The notes under the pieces were generated by a model that made no database searches, had not been told where the DNA came from, and was given only the letters and a program-made list of their open reading frames with translations. A stretch of 64,000 nt of DNA from Grifola frondosa. Its lineage: Eukaryota > Basidiomycota > Agaricomycetes > Polyporales > Grifolaceae. Position 1 is the stretch's first letter. The number at the start of each line of letters is the position of its first letter. The translations under genes were made by a program, and so were the position numbers. This document shows, one piece after another, positions 24,836-36,949 of the stretch. The stretch lies in NCBI GenBank assembly GCA_001683735.1, contig LUGG01000014.1:248001-312000 (forward strand), written 5' to 3'.

Positions 24836-26076
24836 ATGTCCGTCCTCGCCACGTTCGTGAAACCGCTCGCCTACGTCTCCCTCCCGCTCTTCGCGCTGCA
24901 CACCCTCGCCGGCGCGAACCCCGTCGCCCGCTACTATGTGCGCATCGGCCTCTACCTCTCCACCCTCGGTGTGTGCTCCCTCTGGGGCGCGCTCTGTGCC
25001 GTCGGCATGTCTCTTGTCGGCCGCCGCCTCGACGTCTTTTACATCGTCGCGCGCAGCTTCTACTACCTCGCCAGCCGCGCGGTCGACATCCGCCTCGTCG
25101 TCGAGGGCGAGGAGCACCTCGAGACCCGCCCGTCCGTCCTCGTCGGGAACCACCAGAGCATGCTCGACATCCTCTACCTCGGAAGGTGCGTCCTCCCCGC
25201 CCCGCCGTCCGTGCCTCTCTGACGCATCTATCCCCCTGCCTCGCGCTGCTGTACCCCAGGATCTTCCCTCGCCGCGCATCGATCATGGCGAAGAAAGAGC
25301 TGCAGTGGGTCCCACTCCTCGGGCAGTTCATGACGCTCGGAGGCGCCGTGTTCGTTGACCGCGGGAACAATGCGCGCGCGGTGCGCTCGCTCACCGCCGC
25401 CGGCGAGATCATGAAGGAGCGGCACAGCTCTCTCTGGGTCTTCCCAGAGGGCACCCGCTCGATGCGCCCGCATTGCGACATGCTTCCGCTCAAGAAGGGC
25501 GCTTTCCACACCGCAATCCAGGCCGGCGTCCCCATCGTGCCCGTCGTGTGCGAGAACTACTGGCGCCTCTACCGCCAGGGCGTGTTCGATAGCGGGACGC
25601 TCAAAGTCAGAGGTGCGCTCGCTCTCATGACTCTATTCTGCGGACATTGATGTGACAACTGCACTGTAGTTTTGCCGCCGGTACCAACGACAGGGCTGAC
25701 CTCCGCAGACGCCTCTGACCTCGCGGTGCGCGTGCACGACCTCATGGTTGACGCCCTGCGCGAGATCTCCGTCCCAGCGCCTAGTGCCCCCTCTGAAAAA
25801 CCTCGCCCTGCCCCGGCCTCTGCACCACCATCACAAGAGCCCCAGCCCCCAGTAAATCCTATACCCGCACCTGCCACTGTCGAGCCCACACCACTACCCG
25901 AGCCAGAGGAGTTGCGCTCGGATTCCCCCGCAGAGAGCCACGCGTCGACCGGCGCGTCGTCGGAGCTGTCCGCGATGTCCTCGCCTGTGCTGACCAGCAG
26001 CAGGGTAGAGGGCAGCGAAAACGGCACGGAGACGGAGGAGGACGACGGGATGGTGCTCGTTGGCCGACCAAAATAG
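24836..26076 (+). CDS. SLC1: 1-acyl-sn-glycerol-3-phosphate acyltransferase
   Basis: Exons 24,836-25,185, 25,260-25,612, 25,670-26,076; 369 residues. It acylates lysophosphatidic acid to phosphatidic acid in the ER, a core step of glycerolipid synthesis (family role). The N-terminus has two hydrophobic segments. NHQSMLD at about residue 103 is the catalytic NH(x)4D motif, and VFPEGTRS at about residue 182 is the acyl-acceptor motif; a C-terminal PIVPVV stretch follows. ATG at 24,836 is the first in frame. The tail after about residue 260 is Pro/Ser/Glu-rich and longer than in yeast, probably disordered. Typical of the family up to the tail. Possible confusion with other PlsC-type acyltransferases is small. 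Confidence 0.92.
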
Positions 26077-26414
26077 GTGTCGCTTCCGCTGCGTGTGGAG
26101 GAAGGTAGGTAGTGCTTGGTTGGTCTACTAATGGAATAGAGTGTGGAGAATGCTATGTTTTGTGTTTATTGCTGTTATGCATGTGTCGTGCTGAGGATAA
26201 TATACCGGTACGTGAAGGCAAGCATCTTAGATCAAAGACTCATGCGCTCGTGAAGTAGAGCAAATAGCCAATGTTATTCCCTTAATAAACCATACAATAT
26301 GACCTTCAAAGTTTTCCTCTTCTCACAGTAATGATTACAGTCAAATTTTCTGGCTCATCGACAGAAATTTTCACGAAACGCATAACATGCAACGAACAGG
26401 CCTGTCTACCAAGA
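26077..26414. other. Intergenic, convergent 3' ends
   Basis: 3' regions of the acyltransferase (+) and the amidohydrolase (-). No coding signal, repeat or RNA gene was seen. Confidence 0.6.
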
Positions 26415-28256
26415 TCAAAACACAGGCGGCCCATTCGTCTCATACCACTTGCTCCAGATCTCCTCCAGCTTCTCGTGCGGGAAGCGCTCCCTCACCTCCT
26501 GCGCCCTCCTCTGCAGCTCGCGCGCGACCGGCGGCCACGATACACGCACAAGTGTGTGCGCACGCTTCACGATCTCGCCGTCGACCATGACGAGCTCGAT
26601 GTCCTCGCTGGACGCCGCGAACACCACGCCGGCGATCGGGTCCGCGATGCCCGCGAGGTTGACCGAGTCCGCGTCATACACGAGCAGGTCCGCCTTCTTA
26701 CCCACCTCGACTGTCCCGATCAGGTGCGCGAGGTTGAGCGCCTCCGCGCCGCCGAGCGTTGCGAGGCGGAATGCGTCCGCGGAGGAGTATGCGTTGTGCT
26801 TTGGCCGGGCCAGTTTGCCTGCGCGGACGCGCTCGTGCGCGCAGCCTGTGGTGGACGTCAGCACGCGAGTGCCGGGGAGACGCGGACGACGCACCTCGGG
26901 CGAATTGCAGCGCCGTCTGCATCTGCGCGAACAAGCCCCCGCCGTTGATCGACACAGCGTCCTACATATGAAATGGCGCTTCAGCATTCGCACAGCTTCC
27001 AGCCAGCCCGCAGAGCACGCACCACCCCGAGCCCGCATTTCACCCCCCGCTGGAGCGCCTCGATGGCGACAGGGTTCCCGTGCGCCATCCCGAGCTCGTC
27101 GACAGGCGTCGACGCGATCGCCGCGCCGCTCTCCTTCATCGCCGCCCACATCTCGTCGTCGGGCGCGGCGCGCTCGGCAAGCACGTTGCAGTGCGAGAAG
27201 ACGACGTCCGGGCCGAGGATGCCGCCATCCCTCCACGTTAGGATCTGGGGACCTGCAGCGCAGTGTCATTCGCTCCGCATATACAAGAGCAACTTCGCGG
27301 GCGCACCTTGGACGACGTGCGCGGTGATGATCGACACCGGGATCTCGCGCGCGACCTTGAGCGCCGCTTGATGCTCGCTCATCGGGCCCTTCCACACGAT
27401 GTCGTATCTGTATGGACGTCAGTGCACTGAGAAGCCGCCTATGCAGACCCTCGCGGTATTCTGCGCGACTTACGCAAGGCCAAGCGTGACGCGCCCATCC
27501 GGGGTCAGCCTGCCGTGGTCCCTGGACCCCCACTCCTTGAGCTTCGCCATCTGCCACTCGGCCGCCGCCGCGTCGTTCGCGAACTCCATGGTGGGGAACA
27601 GCTGCGTGGGCCCGCTCTGGCGTGCTGGGCACCAGACGACGCGCGCGCCGGACTCGATGGTCGCTGCGAGGCTCGCTTCGGCGTGCGCGGGCGTCGTCGC
27701 GGCGTGGAAGTGGTCGAGGATCGTGGTCACCCCCGAGTGCAGCGCGTCGAGGCAGCCTGCAAGCTGCCCGATGCGCACCTCGTCCGCGGTAAGTGTTGGC
27801 TGCGTGTTCCTAAGGTGGCGATAGGAATGTGAGTGGGCGTGTGCCGATGCGCGAGAGATACTGACCAGGACATCTTGACTAGGTACTCTGACAAGAGCCA
27901 ACTGGGTAACACAGTAAGCAGCTTCAAGCGCAATACTATCGGGGGGTCCGACGTACTCAGCTTGGTCGCCTCGCAAAACCGTCATGAAGACGTGTCTGCA
28001 TTGGAACAGATAAGCTGATATCAAATTGCAGATCCGGTGTAGAGACCTCCCTATGTGTGTCGACCATGCCAGGTGTGATCCATTTGTTTTCGCAGTCAAT
28101 GACCTCCACACCAGGGCCTGGCAGGATGTTCTCTTCAACCTTCGTGATCGTCGAGCCTTCGACGAGCACGTCAGCCTTGAAGGTGCGCGGCTCATGGCCA
28201 TTGTTCGTGGTGACGAACGTTGCAACGGTACCACCTTTGAGGAGATAGTTAGGCAT
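26415..28256 (-). CDS. Metal-dependent amidohydrolase (cytosine deaminase/TrzN-like)
   Basis: Exons 28,256-28,051, 27,995-27,887, 27,799-27,474, 27,407-27,307, 27,252-27,026, 26,961-26,895, 26,845-26,415; 488 residues. Landmarks of the COG0402 amidohydrolase superfamily: ITPGMVDTHRHVF with the metal-binding H-x-H, GVTTILDHFHA, a His in VVFSHCNVL, then ASTPVDELGMAHG and a Gly-rich GVKCGLGD carrying the late metal Asp, and a C-terminal GTVEVGKKADLLVYD. Such enzymes deaminate or dechlorinate N-heterocycles; the substrate here cannot be read. The second intron (27,800-27,886) is open in frame and could be retained. The first junction lacks a GT donor: the H-x-H codons join only if the intron starts GGAGGT. 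An in-frame ATG at 28,376 exists but gives a Lys/Thr-rich leader, so 28,256 is preferred. Confidence 0.85.
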
Positions 28257-28674
28257 AATAAATTGAGTGAACCTCTTATCCGAACACTGTACCTTTATAG
28301 GTTCTGGGCAACGTGGGGCCTTGAGACTCAATGAGAACGATCCTGTCTTCGTCTTTGTCTTCGTCTTCATCAGCACTAATGTACCAACTTATTCACACCG
28401 GATCCCATGATCGCGGATTCACTGTGTGACTTAAGAATCTTCGACTGCATGTCAGCGCCACATGTCTATGTCGGCCGCCGCACGAAAGTTCAGAGAGACG
28501 AGTGGGGAAAGAGTGAGCATAAGGTAGCTGCATATGTGACATAGGTAAGTGCATACGAATGGGCAATATTCTCCACGGGCCCCATAACCGATCCTTCCCC
28601 GCAATCCCACCCCGGGACCCTGCGCTCGACACGGGGCCACTCTTCTTGATAGAGCTCCCCAAACCCTCCCAACT
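28257..28674. other. Intergenic, no gene seen
   Basis: Lies between the amidohydrolase start and the 3' end of the hypothetical membrane protein, both on the minus strand. It should hold the amidohydrolase promoter. No repeats or recognisable motifs were seen. Confidence 0.5.
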
Positions 28675-29564
28675 TTACCACACAGATAGAAAATAAAACA
28701 CCATGAACCCGCCAATGGCACCCGCAAATATGATGTCTAAGTATGTGATCCTCAAGTGACGAGGGTCTACCGGGAACGCGCCGACCGTTTCGTTGCGCTG
28801 CGGGTCGGGGCGGAGGGTCTGCGCCATCTCTTCCTGGTGATGCAGGTCAACCAGACGGTCGACTGCCCCTGGGTCAACCCCCATGACGACCCACCACGAG
28901 CTCTCGCGGGCAACGGCCACTGCGTTCTGGCCGTCGTTGGGTTCGACCTTAATGCGCGGTGGGGCTGGACTGTGCAATACGCCCGTGTAAAGACCGCTGT
29001 GGCGTGCTGCCTGGGTGACTTTCTTGATGTCCTCCCGCGGCGTGCTGAAGATGCTCGCGAGGGGGCGCTGTTCGCGAGTTGTTTGGAAACATTACGTGCG
29101 ACGCGACGCATCACGGATGAAGATGAGGATGATGTTCCGGATGAGGTTACCGACGAGGCTGAAGAAGACGACGAAGATGCAGATGAAGATGGCTCAGAGG
29201 GTGGCGCTGGAGGAGGTAGTCGAGCGCGCCAGTCTTCTACACTGCGAGTTTTCTCAGCGATGGGGTCGTCAAGCTCGGTAGGTACCAAGGGAAATTTAGG
29301 ATCTTCAACGATATGCACGTCGCGGCGCGGTGGATTTGCAGATAGGATCCAGTTAGGATTTCGCCGGTGAGTGAGATCCTGCACTGATGTGGTGCGCACA
29401 CTTAGAGAGTTTCGTCTGGAAGATGGGGGAGTGGAAGGTGGCGTAGATGAGTGGGGATATGGAGACCCCTCCCGAGGGCAAATGGGCGCGCCATTTGGTC
29501 GTTTGTGGCCCGCCATCGGCGTGCCACAACTGTGGCAACAAGGCCGCTTCCTCGAAGAGGACAT
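28675..29564 (-). CDS. Hypothetical protein: Cys-rich N-terminus, C-terminal membrane anchor
   Basis: Exons 29,564-29,115 and 29,067-28,675, joined across a 47-bp intron in phase 0; 280 residues. The N-terminus has CCHSCGTP followed about 13 residues later by a further Cys, suggestive of a small zinc-binding knuckle. A Pro/Ser-rich linker follows, then a run of about 30 mostly Ser residues (120-150). The second exon begins RPLASIFSTPREDI, leads through an apparently conserved stretch (GLYTGVLHSPAPPRIKVEP), and ends in a single hydrophobic segment (FAGAIGGFMVFYFLSVW) at the extreme C-terminus, as in tail-anchored proteins. I do not recognise a characterised family. Low-complexity Ser codons could hide a further intron. 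Confidence 0.7.
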
Positions 29565-30075
29565 CGAAAACCTCCTCTTGCTTCACCGGTGGTAGTCTTG
29601 CTGTGTGTCTAGCAAACGAGGACGCGATTTTCAGAGTCAGTAGCGTGGCTATCATGTTGAAGTCGGTGCCGAAGTCTACCCACCCCTTGAGTTGCACCTT
29701 GGCTCCTGAGCGGAAGCTCGAAGTGAACGACAAAGGTCAAAATAGTTTTAAGAGACTCACCGTGCGTTGTAATGGGATAGAGAAGGTTGCGAGTTGCGTG
29801 AGTGCGAAGGGAGAAGGGCAAGGGAAATATGTCCGGATAGGGGACAAGGTATCCATCTTTTGGGCGCTTATAGTAATAGTTGCTCTACCTCCGATCAACT
29901 GATCGCTTCTTCAATTTCTAGTCCGCTATAATTCTCTCACACTGATTGATTTTGAACATCTTCTCCCCCTTCAAACAAAATAACATAGCAGTCATCATAA
30001 TATATCGTAATAACAACAGCAATATCTTACACCTCAATGTATATAACAGTGGGACGGACGAATAATCCGAAAGTC
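29565..30075. other. Intergenic, no gene seen
   Basis: Between the start of the hypothetical membrane protein and the 3' end of the antiporter. The right half (29,900-30,040) is AT-rich and likely the antiporter 3' region. No coding or repeat signal. Confidence 0.5.
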
Positions 30076-33000
30076 CTACGGAGAAGCCTGCAAAACGAGA
30101 AGGCTCCCACTCGTATTCGCCATGATGAAAGCAGCCGCGACCTCTCCCAGCGTCTTCGGCATCTCAGAAGCAGGGGATATCCCGTGCTTCGTGCACAGCT
30201 CGCGTAACTCGGCGTGGTGCGACTCGACCGCCATCCGTCTGGAGCGTCCAACGACGACGAGCAACCTCGAGCGCGACTCCGTTAACGAGCTAGCAGCATC
30301 GAGCATCGCATGCAACGGACGTGCTGTGGACTGATCCAAGAAGGCGATGCGTGATAGGGCATCGGAGAGCCCCGGCGGCGAGGATGCTAAGCGCGTCCAG
30401 AGGATGTTATCTGCCGTATCAGACGCGAGGCGGGTCTGCGTATCTCGTGCACCATACACGGTATCAGGGAAAGTAGTCTGGCAAATAAGCAGTATGAGCA
30501 GAGACATTCGACACAAAACTGGGGTTACATACGTTGTGTAAGCTAGTAATTGTGGAATGTAGCAGATGCTGCGCCTTCGCTTCGTCGATAGAGTTGTACG
30601 GAGTGAGCTCGCTCGTAGCAACAGCTGTCTTCTTCACCCGTACCACGGTCGCGCTGATAGCGGGGTTCATACAAAGTTGCGCCACAAATGTCAGTGCGAG
30701 ACGATCGTCGGGGCCACCAAAGAATGGAAGAAAGATGTGCTGGCGTGCCTTGCCGTCATACGACTGGGGGAACCCGCGATCGACGAATAGCGCAACGTCC
30801 GCCGGCGTGTCCGCGAAGACCTTCCGTATAAAATGAGAGTGCACGACTGCTGATGACCGGTCGCGCTTCTGGGGGAAGAGTGTATCGAACGGGTTGCTGG
30901 CAGACGACCCGGGAGCATCCAGAGAGGGCTCGGTCGTCTCTTCACTTGACGAGAATCCACTGCTCCATGGAAGGATGACCATTTGCGCCGACGCATCACG
31001 GACATGGCTTGCTACGCTGGATGAAAACTCTTCCGGGCTCACGACAGACAGTGCGGTCGACACAGTCATGCCGTTGAGGTATCCGAACGTGCGGAAGACA
31101 GCGAGCATGGGATCGCTACGGATGAGAGAGTCTGCCTCCTGTGACTTCATAACAGCAGACGTCCTGTCCGTCAACTCGATGAGACGGAGAGCATTCATGG
31201 ATATACGAGGTTGGCAAGATGCAATAGCGTGGTTCTGAGGCAAGTTCGGCATTTCTGTCGACGCCTTCTCTACCTTCTCGTCCGAGCTTGACAGCCTGCT
31301 GTTGCTCTCCATGGGCGAAGGATCGTTCGAAGGATATTGGAGCAATTGCGTCAGCGTCATGACAGCAGGCAGTTGCTCCATCCTATCCAGCACCACTGCA
31401 AATTTCGTTTTCAAGCCTTCCTCCGAGGCGCCTCCGCGACCTGTGCCGTCCTCTCCTGTTGACACGATATCAACTCCTCTTTTATTTCCTGGGCCGTCGT
31501 GTACGCGAACCCTCGCGGGGTAGAACAACAAGGTAAGGGGCGTCGTCATGAACGTCAAGACGAGTGCATGCAAAACGAACATAGAGAACGTCCGTGTGTC
31601 GAGGATACCGGCTGAAAGACCGACGTTGAGTACGATGAGCTCAACGAGACTAGCAATAGGGTGAGCATCAGGGAGCCTTCTCATCGCAATCACCAGGACA
31701 TGCTTACCCTTTACAGCTCATCAGGGCGCCGATAGCTCCGGATTCACGGAACGTGAATCCAGTGAGCTTCGCCATGACCGCACATCCAAAGAATTTGGAA
31801 CAAAAAGCTACAACGCATATGAGAATGGTGTATCCCCATGTAATTCCGTTGTTGAGTAATCCCAGGTTCGTGCGTAGGCCGGAATAGGCGAAATACTGGA
31901 CAACTTGAGTTCAAATATCATGAAATACGGATATAAAATTAAAGAACTCACCAGCGGCAAGAATAAAATTGAAACTAAATCTTCCAACTTCTCAACGATA
32001 GCGATCGCAAATCCATTGTCGTGAGGGATGATAAGACCCGCAAGGAAACCACCCTGATCCCGAGCTTAGTCAAGGAATACGGAGACTATATACAAGTGAA
32101 CTTACGAAGATAGGATGAATGCCAATAATGTCAGTATAGAACGCGGAGACTAGGACAATGATGATGATGAGAGTCATAATCATTGCGGACGGTTCGCCGG
32201 ACTGCAAACATCCAGTGCGTCTTGCCAACCATCGGAAGGCCAACCGCACGGGAATTGTTAAGAATAAAATGTACGCGACAGCCGCCAAGAGCACCCATAG
32301 AGCGGTAAGACCACTCGACGCATTGACAAGTGCGACGGCCAAAGCAAGGAGAATCCAGCCAACGACTGAGCAAGAATGTCAGAAATTGACGCCTTTGGGG
32401 ATGACAGAAAACGTACCATCATTGCCCACACCAGCCGACAACACAACTACTCCTACAGTGGTGTCCAGCAATTTGAGCTCCGTCAAGATACGACACAGCA
32501 CAGGGAACGCGGTAATTCCAACCGCGACGGCGATAAACAAGATGAAGTAACCGAAGTTAGTCGATCCATCGGTGAAGACGTTGTAGATTGGCACCGCTAG
32601 TGCGGCTCCTAATCCAAGGGGAATGACCAATCCGACAGCGGAGATAGCCATGGAAGCCCGAGCATTGCGTTTAATGAGACGCACGTCAATCTCGAGGCCC
32701 ACAAGGAAGAGGAACAACACGAGGCCGATGTTAGCAGTGAGATAAAGGAGAGGTATTGACGCATTGGGGAAGATGGTGGCAGTGAAATTGGGAATATGAC
32801 CCATGACGGAGGGACCGAGAATTATGCCTGCGATGACCTCTGCGATGACCCTGGGCTGACGGATGCGCCCCAAGAAGAGTGCGAGCAGCTGAATCATGCC
32901 GATGATGATGACTGCGGGGTAAGATTCGTACACTGGGGACACAACGAATATACGGGGCACATACCAACTTGAATAATCCAGAGAGGGATAGGGTCACTGG

Positions 33001-33157
33001 CATTATACACGGTGGGTTTGTCACCAGAAAATACGCCCGCCTATTCAGTGTGCATTGTGAACCAAATGCATCTTGAAACATTAAGTGATATACGCACCTG
33101 CGCAGGAGCCGCCGCTCGTCGCGCCACCTGTATCAGCTGGTTGGAGAATGCTCCCAT
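30076..33157 (-). CDS. KHA1: K+/H+ antiporter, CPA2 family, KHA1 type
   Basis: Exons 33,157-33,098, 33,040-32,965, 32,911-32,417, 32,365-32,106, 32,053-31,952, 31,895-31,708, 31,649-30,533, 30,477-30,076; 899 residues, all phases consistent. The first half has about twelve membrane segments of a Na+/H+ exchanger-type fold, including [20 protein letters not shown], the hallmark of KefB/KHA1 proteins, and [30 protein letters not shown] and [14 protein letters not shown] follow. The second half is a soluble cytosolic tail of about 470 residues with Ser-rich linkers, as in yeast KHA1. The family exchanges K+ (or Na+) for H+ across Golgi/endosome membranes. The ATG at 33,157 opens a short first exon and gives a plausible N-terminus before the first membrane helix. 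Confidence 0.92.
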
Positions 33158-33566
33158 ATTTATGCTATGGACAACAATTCGTGCCCCGCACGGCTGGAGG
33201 GATGAGGTCGTGATGGAAAGGAGCCAACAGAGCTCTTGCCCAACTCAGTACTACAAATATCATCGCGTTAGACGCTGATACAGATCGGGGCTGCATCCGC
33301 CCGCTCGGCAAACAATTTCAGCTACCATTATCAGGGGTCCTACCCCTGTGGCTGGTGTCAATAGCCGGCATCACTGTCTATCACTACACTCACACACACG
33401 TCTCCTGGCCGCCTAAGCTCAGCCTCATCAGCAGGCATATCGACAGCTATATTTCAGACCAAAAAAAGCTCATACAAATACATGGCGACGGACTAACAAT
33501 GCCGAGAGATCACGCCGGCACGTCTTCCTCTTCCCCTCCTCCGACCCCATCGCATCGGTGAAAAGG
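33158..33566. other. Intergenic, no gene seen
   Basis: Contains the antiporter promoter side and the 3' region of BUD31. No open frame with coding character was seen. Confidence 0.5.
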
Positions 33567-34259
33567 TTAAGAATCAGAGCTACATCCCTTGCATCCTAAA
33601 AATATCCATGTCAGGAACAGTGATGCTGGGATGAATATAGACAGGTACGAACCGCAGTGTACACATTCAACAACCGTGCCCGCCCGGACTTGCGCTTTTG
33701 GTACACGACAGATACATGTTGAACCTTGATAGTTCATATCCTATGCATCACGAGATAAGCGAATGAGATATTGGCGAAGAGATGATCAGCGCACTCTCGT
33801 TTGGATGCACCGGAGACAGCACAATTTCTCATAGCCGGGCTTCTTCCATTTGGCAATGAGACTGTGACGGGACATCTATGAGTTTGGATGATAGGATGGG
33901 GAAGGAGCACATCTATATTCACTTAGCATCTGCATATCCCTCCTTCAAGAGCCAGTCATAAAGTTCTTTGCTGATAGCCTCGCGCTTGTAGTACAGCTCA
34001 TAAATGTACCGTGAGCGCGTATGCGATATCCGCATGATGGGCCACAATGACTCTGTCTTGCGCTTTCCTTCGTGCGACTCATTCTCGCGTCGCGCATCTT
34101 CTTAGCATAGTCATCGAGAATCTGAAGGCCGAGGGCAAGGGTAGAGCGACATAAGCTGCCCTGCACCATGAGCACGAACAAAACTGGAATACGCACACCT
34201 TCGATCTCTTCATAGCCTTCTGGCGGCTTCTTGGTCCTCGTCGTGCGTATCTTCGGCAT
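33567..34259 (-). CDS. BUD31: Pre-mRNA splicing factor BUD31 (G10), with one frameshift
   Basis: Exons 34,259-34,197, 34,121-33,923, 33,861-33,795, 33,740-33,653, 33,595-33,567. The product matches the G10 family in order: [32 protein letters not shown], then [40 protein letters not shown], and the zinc-binding Cys pattern CCLRC...STCICRVPK...CVHCG-GCKGC. G10 proteins are about 145 residues and sit in the activated spliceosome. Within exon 2 the frame breaks between 34,087 and 34,086: one G fewer than a GCG-GAG sequence would give. With one extra base all later junction phases agree, total 148 residues. An intact essential protein is expected, so an assembly error is likely. Divergent from the HVA22-like gene. 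Confidence 0.88.
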
Positions 34260-34650
34260 GATGGACGTTCGAGTTGAACGTTGCACAGCGTCAAAAGTCC
34301 TGAGCGCCGCATCTCAAACGCGTTACGTAAGCGAACGCCTCGTTGAGGACGCGAGGGTTGTGGCTGAAGTTGGAACACGGTGTTAACCTGGCTTTCTCCA
34401 CCACCATATAGAACGCGTTCATCAGCCACCACGACCACTACATTCGGTGCTCGACGGCATTTACATACTCGCTGCACGCGTAGACTGCAGTACTTCCTGC
34501 CTTTCGCGTCTCTACGCTGGTTGTCGTCCCTAGTCAACCATTCTGTTTACGTCCGCCGCTGGTGCCCTCAGCCTCGAGATCTCAAGTCTATTTAACGTAG
34601 GAGTGCAACTTAACGGCTTTTTTATACCACACTGGAAGACGCTGCCCGCG
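34260..34650. promoter_or_regulatory. Divergent promoter region BUD31 / HVA22-like
   Basis: 391 bp between two divergent starts, CpG-rich, with no TATA box that I can single out. It likely holds both promoters. Confidence 0.4.
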
Positions 34651-36687
34651 ATGCCGCTGATCGTCCCAGCTCTGAGGCTGGTCTACACCTTCCTGAACAT
34701 CTTTGAGACCTTCAAGACCCTCAAGGTTCCGCCTCCCTCTTCACGGAATAATGGACAATCCAGTATCCGTGCGTTGAGCCAGAGAAAGCGCGCAATGAAA
34801 GGTTGCTTGACAGTATGGATTGTTTGGGTGAGTATATGTCAAACCCAGTCTGTGTGGCTTCAATTGCTGAGAGTGCACGTTCGAAAGTGTTCCTTCCTTG
34901 CCTATGAGCGAACGTTGGACTCGGTCGTTGGATTGTTCATCCCATTCTATGACGAGATGAAGTCTCTGTTTATACTGTTCTTTATGCTAACCCGAGCGCG
35001 CGTACGTTCAGTTGTCCTCTTGGAATACGTGTTCCTCACATGATATTATGATTAGGGCTCGGAACCTATTTTCCTCCATATAATTCGTCCGCTTGTGAAA
35101 CCATACTCCGCTCCCGTGGACGCCGTCCTTGACGGAGCACACTCTCTTGGAGAATTTATAACACTCGTATTCGCCGTTCCGGTCGAGTTCGTTATGGGTT
35201 ACTATCGCCGGTGGACATCAACCGCGGAATTGGTCGAGGACAGTGACATTCAAAGTGATACAGCGTCACGGTCTAATTCGCCCCCTGATGTCGATGAGGC
35301 ATGTCGGCGCGAGCAACTGCAGACGGAAAAGATGTCTCGCCGCACAGACATTGCTCAGACGAAAGCTAAGAACGGCCGGGCATCTGTCCGAGACGTGACG
35401 CCTACGCAAAGTAGAATTGCAAGAAGACAACAAAGCCAACTCCCTAGGCCGGCAGAAGCAGCTCGTCAGACTCGGTATCCGCCTCCGCCTTCTTATGACG
35501 ATTCTGTCACCAATCCGCATACCGGATTACCAACTCCTCCCTCTGAGTATTCCTCTCCGAGCTCACTTACGCCTGAAGCCCAAGAGATCGATGAATGGCG
35601 ACAATACCCTCCTTTCCCATCAGCCTACCCACCTACCCCACTGCCTGCATCTTCCAAACTTCCAACCAATGTCGTTGCACCCATCCCTCTTCGTCCGTCT
35701 GCCAATGCTGCACCGTTCTCAGGCATCCCCGAGGAGATGTTAGACGACGATCCCGCTAACGACGCCGACACGAGCTCTGCTCCGCAGGGTTTTCGGAAGT
35801 CGCTCCAGTCGTCGCGTGAGTCCAAGAACCCTGACTCCGATGGCGACTCGAGCGACGACGATGACATGAGTGGGGTTCAATTCCAAAGCGCGCTTATGGA
35901 TATCGATGAAAGCGTCGACGGCAACGAGGATGAGGACGAAGAAGAGGACGACTTCGATATCACGCTGCAGACGCCTTTCCCGATGCGCCAGCGCAAGCCA
36001 TCGAAGGAAAGAAGTACGCTCACGTCGACGTCGTCAGAGAGTCTGGCGAGCAAGTCGACCGCATTGAGTACCACCGGATACGGCTCCTCTTTGCGCACGC
36101 GGACAAACTCAGAGACCTCGGCATCCGCCTCCATCTCCGACGTTTCAGCTTTTGCTGGCCGAAAGAGGCGGCTGCAGGGATCGGTCAATGAGGACGTTAA
36201 AGACAGGACCAGGCTTCGAGACAAACCTCCTGCGCCAAAAACTAAGCCAGTTAGAGCGCCCGCCTCTCCCGGTATGCGCGCGCGGGGGCCAATGATTCTC
36301 AACTCCTCTGTGAGTGCCGCGGCCGACCAAGATGTGGGGAGCGACGGGAGCGATGATGGATCGGTATACGGGATTAAGCGGCGGCGCGTCGCGGATGCGC
36401 AAGTGGAACGTCTGTCACGTCCAGCAACCAGGCGGGAGGATACAGAGAGGACGATTCGTGGTCCACGCGGAGCAAAACCCATCAGTATCAATGCACGACC
36501 CTCCATCCGCCGACCAGAGACACGTATACCCAGCGTCCGTGGGGATGCACCTTCTACGGGGTCCCGGAAGGGTTCAGACAGAGACTCAGTTTCTTCCGCT
36601 AAGCCCCCCTTAGGCCGTAGGAAACCTCTTGTTCCAGTCACTGAGGAAAGCAAAACGCCTCGAAACGCCGTGACTGTCAGGAAATGA
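34651..36687 (+). CDS. TB2/DP1/HVA22 (REEP/Yop1) family protein with long tail
   Basis: Exons 34,651-34,827, 34,888-35,001, 35,056-36,687; 640 residues. Residues 1 to about 130 form the TB2/DP1/HVA22 domain: hydrophobic hairpins, LTVWIVW, FLAYERTLDSVVGLFIPFYD, then MKSLFILFFML and the HIIRPLV ending. The family shapes tubular ER and vesicle membranes. The remaining about 500 residues are Ser/Pro/Asp-rich and disordered, with acidic runs, far longer than in yeast Yop1 (180 residues); such extended tails occur in basidiomycete members (inference). The start at 34,651 is the first ATG in frame. A long antisense open frame over exon 3 is a composition artefact. Confidence 0.88.
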
Positions 36688-36949
36688 AGGCATTATTAGA
36701 TATATGGATCCTTGATCTTTCACACCTCCTTTTCTCATACACGGTCAAATTTATTCTCCCATAGCACACATATTTGCACCGCATTTTCTGTAACTTTATT
36801 GCATCGAAATCGAACGGAGTTCCCAGAGTCCCTGTGTGAAATTGATGTGACACATCTCGTCACGCTCATTCGGCGTTGTGGCGGGCGACCTTGAACACCG
36901 GAGCTGATAACCTGCACGACTTTCTAACAGGAATCCGACCAACTTAAAC

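Noticed and set aside
24794..25535. Long minus-strand open frames (161 and 233 codons) opposite the acyltransferase
   Set aside because: Arg/Gly-rich mirror frames caused by the GC-rich codons of the plus-strand gene; the plus strand has clear acyltransferase motifs.
26449..27327. 292-codon plus-strand frame over the amidohydrolase
   Set aside because: Shadow of the minus-strand gene: Arg/Ser/Ala-rich with no motif, while the minus strand has metal-binding motifs.
35877..36653. 258-codon antisense frame under the HVA22-like tail
   Set aside because: Low-complexity Ser/Arg composition mirrors the disordered sense tail; no family or splice pattern.
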